From assembly GCF_009712605.1 (NCBI RefSeq), contig NZ_WASO01000003.1, positions 176,523 through 240,522 on the forward strand: DNA of 64,000 nucleotides, read 5' to 3'. This DNA is from Paludibacter sp. GTDB lineage: Bacteria > Bacteroidota > Bacteroidia > Bacteroidales > Paludibacteraceae. The translations under genes were made by a program, and so were the position numbers. Below the pieces are notes generated by a model. It was not told the origin of the DNA and did not search any database. It was given only the letters and a program-made list of their open reading frames with translations. Shown in pieces: positions 59,253-64,000 of this stretch (position 1 is the first letter of the stretch; the number at the start of each line of letters is the position of its first letter).

Positions 59253-60449
59253 TTAACTATCAAGTTTGCCGTTCAATACATAAAATGGATAAGCATTTAA
59301 TAGTGCCAAATAGAAAGTTACAGAACCTGAAGGAAATAAGTGACCAGCAGTAGAGGAAATAACTAAAAATACTATATTTAAAACTAGTACAATAGCAAAC
59401 TCTTTTATTTTGTACCTTCTATAATGGTGTAAACAAAGATAACTGATCCATAAAAAGGGAATATAAACAACGATAAAACCTACTAAACCGGATATTTTAA
59501 GAATGTCTATAAAATCAATCTCAGAACTACCTCCCACACCATTATCCTCATTAACAAATCTATACGATCCAATGCCGATTGCTTTCTCTAAGAATGTGAA
59601 TTTTACAAAGTAATCATTTGTTCCCTTGACAAACCGGTCTTCCCTCCCACTTAGCAAAGCATTAGATTCATCTTGATCCATTTGGTCTATTACTTTCGAA
59701 ACCTGCCCTGTTTCTTGAATTACTCCCCAATTCAGCATAATCAATACAGCGCCTAAACCAACCACAAGTGGTAAATATTTTCTTTGCCTGTCATAAAATG
59801 CAATTAGTGCAATAATAACAGAGCCAATAATGGCCGTCTTGGTTGCAAATGAAAATCCAATAATTAATGTCAAAATGGCAAACGATAGCAACTTAATATT
59901 TGATATTGAGTTTCGACGATACATATAAATTATTGCAGAAACTATTAACAAAACGATACCAGTAGCATTATGTTCGAAGAAGAAGCCTGATGTGCCAACT
60001 GGGATTCCATTGACCATATATGTAGCTTTCCCAAAGCCAAGAATGCCAAAAATTTGGTTAATAATTATCACAACATACGTAAACAAAGCAATGTTATATA
60101 GAGTTCTATTATTAATAACATTTCTCTTCGAAAGAAATGTCAGGTAATAGAAAAATGTGATAAACATTAAAAATTTTGACGCATTAATGATGTTTGTTGG
60201 AATAGTACTTATGTCAGACAATAATGAAGAAAAGAGTGTTGTTGTATAAAGTAATATATTGACAACCATTACCAACGGATTGAGCCTCGGCATGAAATAA
60301 AAAAGCAAGATCAACAACAAAAGCTTATAAAAGATACCTGGTGTAAAATTTAAATCAGGATTGGCAATTAACTGATAACCCGTCATCATATCGACAAGTA
60401 CCATTCCATACATTAAGGCAATCATGACACGATTTAAATTCAAATACAT
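59253..60449 (-). CDS. wzy: O-antigen polymerase-like membrane protein (Wzy)
   Basis: A 398-residue polytopic protein with about ten hydrophobic segments and a longer loop near residues 265-325 (LLSGREDRFVKGTNDYFVK), as usual in Wzy/O-antigen ligase proteins. It would join repeat units at the outer face of the inner membrane, in step with Wzx and Wzz in the same cluster. Wzy sequences are poorly conserved; the call rests on topology, the loop with LSGREDR, and context. Confidence 0.82.
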   Translation of the reverse strand: MYLNLNRVMIALMYGMVLVDMMTGYQLIANPDLNFTPGIFYKLLLLILLFYFMPRLNPLVMVVNILLYTTTLFSSLLSDISTIPTNIINASKFLMFITFFYYLTFLSKRNVINNRTLYNIALFTYVVIIINQIFGILGFGKATYMVNGIPVGTSGFFFEHNATGIVLLIVSAIIYMYRRNSISNIKLLSFAILTLIIGFSFATKTAIIGSVIIALIAFYDRQRKYLPLVVGLGAVLIMLNWGVIQETGQVSKVIDQMDQDESNALLSGREDRFVKGTNDYFVKFTFLEKAIGIGSYRFVNEDNGVGGSSEIDFIDILKISGLVGFIVVYIPFLWISYLCLHHYRRYKIKEFAIVLVLNIVFLVISSTAGHLFPSGSVTFYLALLNAYPFYVLNGKLDS

Positions 60450-60520
60450 ATTTTTACAGCTTATGGTTTAATTCCTAATTTAGTCAATATGTTAAGTTTC
60501 TTAGATGATAAAATCATAAT

Positions 60521-61309
60521 TCAATCCTTAGTATCGATTATACCTTTATTATCATATATATATATACTTTGAACATTTTTACGATAGTGTTGTGCAATAT
60601 TTTCTTCAATGCAATGTGAACGAATCCTGTACATATTGGTTCGTAAGATTTTAGCTGGAATCCCTCCTATAACCATATTCTCAACATCGTTTTTTGAAAA
60701 ATCTTTATTTACCATTGAATTAGATGCTATTGTTGTATAATTCTTAGTTATTGTTCCTGGCATTATACATACAGAACTGGCTATCCAATTTTCACAACCA
60801 ATTTTTATTGGTTGTCTAAAAGGGTGAACTTCTTTGGTATTTAAATTAACCAATGGATGGAAATTTGTGTCCATAATAGATGTTTGGAAAGACGCATCAA
60901 CATCATCTCCTAATTCAATTAAGCAGTCGCATAGGATTTTAGAATTAGATCCGATATTACAATTATTCCCCACTATTAATGTTCCATTAATTCTCAACAA
61001 AGTTCCCATTCCGATATCAGCTTTTCCCTTAAATATGATTAATCCCTCTTTTAGTAAAGCAATTGTTGTAGATTTATCGTAACCAGAAAGGCTTGCTCTA
61101 TTTGAGCCTATTTTTATCATTTTGGTAAATATTTGACCTTCAATCTTCACTTTTCCTTCCAATGAATAGAATTGAACTTTTCCATATAGAACTACTGGTA
61201 ATTTTATGGCCTGTTGAAAAGGCAAAAAGTTAAAGTTGAATAATATCGTCCTTAACAGATTAACTTGAGGCATGTCAATTCGTTTAAATATACGGGTTAT
61301 AAATTTCAT
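60521..61309 (-). CDS. Hexapeptide-repeat acyltransferase
   Basis: A 262-residue left-handed beta-helix protein. Hexapeptide turns run from about 70 to 220 (LIFKGKADIGMGTLLRINGT, LIVGNNCNIGSNSKILCD, IKIGCENWIASSVCIMPGT). The His in MDTNFHPLVN is a candidate catalytic residue, as in acetyltransferases of glycan clusters. It likely adds an acetyl group to a sugar of the repeat. It overlaps the flippase gene by four bases (ATGA). Confidence 0.88.
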   Translation of the reverse strand: MKFITRIFKRIDMPQVNLLRTILFNFNFLPFQQAIKLPVVLYGKVQFYSLEGKVKIEGQIFTKMIKIGSNRASLSGYDKSTTIALLKEGLIIFKGKADIGMGTLLRINGTLIVGNNCNIGSNSKILCDCLIELGDDVDASFQTSIMDTNFHPLVNLNTKEVHPFRQPIKIGCENWIASSVCIMPGTITKNYTTIASNSMVNKDFSKNDVENMVIGGIPAKILRTNMYRIRSHCIEENIAQHYRKNVQSIYIYDNKGIIDTKD

Positions 61310-62778
61310 TTCTTTATTCTACTTATTAATGAATTTATTATATCAGTGCGCTTATTTAAATGAATCCAACAATACAAACAAACAATACCCACGCACAAAA
61401 TTTCCAACAAAATAAGCCATGAATAATTTTGTTTCAGAATTTCAAGGGACAATATTGTAAGAGAAAAAATAATTAATATTGCAAATATGCGAAAAAAATC
61501 TTTATGAAAACTGATTGTATATATTTTTCTATAAAGTACATATGCAATACAGGCATAAATAAAAGTCGTAAGTGCATTACCTATTGCAATCCCCTTAAGC
61601 CCCCAAAACAGATAGAAGGGGATTTGAATTAACAATTTCGAAATAGCATAGATTATACTCATATATAAAAAACGTTTAGTATGTCCATAAGCAAGTGGAA
61701 TATAATACAAACACCATGATATTGACATAAATATAGAACCAGATAAGATCCAATATAAAAAACTGGAAATGCTACTAAATTCCTTAGAAAGAAATAATTG
61801 AATAAGCACAGGAGCTGCAACTATCATTACATTTAGAATAGGAACCATTAATAAAACAGTAATAACAGCCTGAGTATTAAATGCATTGTTAAACCCAACT
61901 TTATCATTACAAAAGCTGGCTAATCTGGGATAGTAATCATTTGCTATTGCAGCAAAAACTAAATTGATAGACATATTGGTAATTTGCATTGCCCCTTGAT
62001 ATAACCCGACTTGAGCTAGAGATCCTTTCTTTACAATGACGATATTGGTAATATTTATAACAAAGTATTCAATCAAAGAAGAAATGACTAGCATTATGCC
62101 GAGTACAACCATAGGCTTTGCTTCCTTGATTGTTTCTCGTATTGATATTTTTACTGTAGATGTATTAACGGTTTTCTTTGTATAAAAAAAGTTCAAGGCA
62201 AGAATACTTAAAGCATTTAAGGCTATAGTAACGGGTATTGCCTTGGCTCCCCAAAAATAAAACATTATTAATGAGATCAAAATATTCCCGATTGATGAAT
62301 ACAAAGAAATTAAAGCAATATTCTTGATTGCCCTAAATCCTTTAAGACATGCATCATATCCTGTCGAGAGGATACTAAAGAAAACCGCAAAAGATATTAT
62401 ACAAAAGCCAATTATGTAGTTATTGCTTCCAAACATTAATTTGCTAAGAGGGAATGAGCATATTAATGTTACAATTACACCAATTACAGCTAAATAGAGG
62501 ACTAAATTTTGCGTAATTTTAGCTACTCTTATTTTACCAATTTTCTGATGTTCTTTAGCAATCTCCCTGATAGCACTTGAACCAATACCTAATCCAATGA
62601 CACTACCTAACATTAACAAGATGTTGTTGTAGACTGCAGAAATCCCAACACCTGTAGGTCCAATAAGAATTGCTACAATCTTAGATTTAATCAGACCAGA
62701 CAAAATGACCACAATCTGAGTACCTCCAAATACACCAGTCGATTTTAGGATTTCTTTATATTCATTTTTGCTAGTCAT
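61306..62778 (-). CDS. wzx: Polysaccharide flippase (Wzx, MOP superfamily)
   Basis: A 490-residue membrane protein with about 12-14 hydrophobic segments. The N-terminus has the typical STGVFGGTQIVVILSGLIKS and LIGPTGVGISAVYN. It moves lipid-linked repeat units across the inner membrane. It overlaps both neighbours by four bases, which shows tight translational coupling from the GT10 gene through the acyltransferase gene. Confidence 0.92.
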   Translation of the reverse strand: MTSKNEYKEILKSTGVFGGTQIVVILSGLIKSKIVAILIGPTGVGISAVYNNILLMLGSVIGLGIGSSAIREIAKEHQKIGKIRVAKITQNLVLYLAVIGVIVTLICSFPLSKLMFGSNNYIIGFCIISFAVFFSILSTGYDACLKGFRAIKNIALISLYSSIGNILISLIMFYFWGAKAIPVTIALNALSILALNFFYTKKTVNTSTVKISIRETIKEAKPMVVLGIMLVISSLIEYFVINITNIVIVKKGSLAQVGLYQGAMQITNMSINLVFAAIANDYYPRLASFCNDKVGFNNAFNTQAVITVLLMVPILNVMIVAAPVLIQLFLSKEFSSISSFLYWILSGSIFMSISWCLYYIPLAYGHTKRFLYMSIIYAISKLLIQIPFYLFWGLKGIAIGNALTTFIYACIAYVLYRKIYTISFHKDFFRIFAILIIFSLTILSLEILKQNYSWLILLEILCVGIVCLYCWIHLNKRTDIINSLISRIKK

Positions 62779-63785
62779 GGGTACATTAATCTGATAATCT
62801 TTTGCTTTACACTATCCAATATGGAGAAATGAATCGGATTGAAATTTGAAAGCATTGTCTTTGATTCTGGATGTTTGATTTTATCAATACAAGAAATAAT
62901 AATAGAGAAGGTATTATATTGATTTAATACTTTTAACTTTGCCTCGTTAAGAGAAGAAATTGAATCATGATACAAAGAGCTACCTAAAATTTCTTTGATC
63001 AGATTTAATGCGTATTGAAAGTTATTGATGTTAATTATCTTTATTTCGTTATCGGAAAAATAGTCCCCTATATTAGGGGCTCCATAATAGATAGGAAAAC
63101 TTCCAGCCAGATAAGTATCTGCTAATTTTTCAGTCCAATAATTAGGATATGAACAGTTTTCAATAACAATCGAATATTTGTATTTTGATTGAATAGTGAA
63201 CTTATCTGAAATATTAGTAAATCCATTGCCAAAAATATCCACTTTATCCGGTAATGCGTGCTTTAATTTTAAAGCAAAATCTACTCGATCTCGATGACCC
63301 TTAGTGATTTTTTTGTTTGATGTAATAATGCACACTTTATCTAGACGGTCCAGATTAGAGTAGCTTGAGAAATCATCATAATTCATATGTTTAGTGTTGC
63401 TAAACATATGTGAGTTTTCTTTGAGAGAACAACCTGTCATCCATGGTAAAGGAGGTATTGTAGAATAGGCATTGGATCTTTTAAGAATAGCCTTTTGACA
63501 AGTAAAAATGGAACCAAATTGATCTAAATATTTTGTTGGATATATTTTGATGTATGGCGGCTCTCCTGTAAATAATATCATCCTGTCTTTAGGATAATTT
63601 AATTCAATAGATTCTTTATAGTCATCTAAAACTACCAAGAAATCAAATTTATCTATATTTTGCTCAAATTCACTTGTGAATGTATTAATTTCGAAAATAT
63701 ACTTTTCCTTTACAGGCATTCCATTTTTACTAATTTGTCTATATAATGGATTATTTGAGGAGGTCAATATTAAAATATTTCTCAT
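62775..63785 (-). CDS. Glycosyltransferase family 10 (fucosyltransferase-like)
   Basis: A 336-residue protein with the GT10 alpha-1,3/4-fucosyltransferase motif TEKLADTYLAGSFPIYYGAP (218-237), preceded by YKYSIVIENC (202-211). DRMILFTGEPPYIKIYP (68-84) matches the N-terminal acceptor region. GDP-fucose is the usual donor, but related enzymes use other sugars, and no fucose-synthesis genes are in the window. Four-base overlap with wzx. Confidence 0.88.
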   Translation of the reverse strand: MRNILILTSSNNPLYRQISKNGMPVKEKYIFEINTFTSEFEQNIDKFDFLVVLDDYKESIELNYPKDRMILFTGEPPYIKIYPTKYLDQFGSIFTCQKAILKRSNAYSTIPPLPWMTGCSLKENSHMFSNTKHMNYDDFSSYSNLDRLDKVCIITSNKKITKGHRDRVDFALKLKHALPDKVDIFGNGFTNISDKFTIQSKYKYSIVIENCSYPNYWTEKLADTYLAGSFPIYYGAPNIGDYFSDNEIKIININNFQYALNLIKEILGSSLYHDSISSLNEAKLKVLNQYNTFSIIISCIDKIKHPESKTMLSNFNPIHFSILDSVKQKIIRLMYP

Positions 63786-63790
63786 TAAGT

Positions 63791-64000
63791 CTATTTATTA
63801 TATAAATGTAGCATTCTAATGATATATTTAAGAAAAAAAGATGTTGGTGACAATGTAAATAACAAACGCAAAATTCTCAAGCTATATAAAGGAATAGAAT
63901 CTTTCTTATGACGACGAACAAGCTCGTTGTAGATGTTGAATACCCTAAGCCGAGTGATCCCTTTTTTATTCTCTTTTCCTGCAATACGCTTTAAATATTT
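63791..64000 (-). CDS. C-terminal end of a probable glycosyltransferase (partial)
   Basis: The last 69 codons of a gene that enters from the right edge and stops at 63791, five bases before the GT10 start. The fragment (KRIAGKENKKGITRLRVFNI at the start, RILRLLFTLSPTSFFLKYII later) is basic and ends in an amphipathic stretch, as is common at the C-terminus of GT2 enzymes. Too little is present for a firm call. Confidence 0.6.
   Translation of the reverse strand, partial: KYLKRIAGKENKKGITRLRVFNIYNELVRRHKKDSIPLYSLRILRLLFTLSPTSFFLKYIIRMLHLYNK

Overview
The window looks like chromosomal DNA of an anaerobic Bacteroidetes, most likely a Bacteroidales member (inference). Support comes from many promoter-like sites with the Bacteroidetes -7 box TAnnTTTG, lineage-typical genes (GldB, OMP_b-brl_3 family outer membrane protein, Wzi), a [FeFe]-hydrogenase-like protein that suggests anaerobic life, and neighbourhoods such as rsfS-ftsH-cdsA-psd and rhomboid-rhomboid-EEP-gldB. 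No rRNA, tRNA, CRISPR array, insertion sequence or phage was seen.

Layout. 1-7 kb: start of pheT (minus), then dut, an AlbA_2/Schlafen-type regulator, kdsB, purB and an MsbA-like exporter (plus). 7-16 kb: a lipoprotein facing a TonB-receptor-like barrel protein, a GntR/ABC operon with a visible operator, then ftsE and the hydrogenase-like gene. 16-25 kb: CPBP protease, comF, the psd-cdsA-ftsH-rsfS block, and the translation genes rplM-rpsI-rpsB-tsf with structured leaders. 25-29 kb: a hexapeptide protein, MlaE permease, and two genes (extradiol dioxygenase, secreted SnoaL-like protein) that share a duplicated 5' leader. 29-41 kb: dnaG-rsgA, esterase, polA, gldB-EEP-rhomboid-rhomboid, HU, trkA.

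41.5-64 kb is a surface-glycan region read on the minus strand. It holds a four-gene set for nucleotide-activated D-glycero-D-manno-heptose (hddA, gmhA, hddC, gmhB), Wzi and a kelch lipoprotein, then Wzz, Wza, a WbaP-type initiating transferase, a TagA-type glycosyltransferase, further glycosyltransferases, Wzy, an acyltransferase, Wzx and a GT10 enzyme. The part beyond 56.4 kb is visibly AT-rich, as expected for exchangeable glycan genes.

The most unusual part is 47.4-51.3 kb. An AT-rich cassette of three overlapping genes sits between a complete wzz and a duplicated wzz 3' fragment. The genes are a 56-residue membrane protein with the motif YIDPGSGS, a kinase-like/methyltransferase fusion, and a membrane sulfatase-like protein. 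Other notable structure: a dispersed palindrome CCCGATAGCTATCGGG (four copies), a compound element shared upstream of purB and polA, and 54-bp direct repeats around the AlbA_2 gene.
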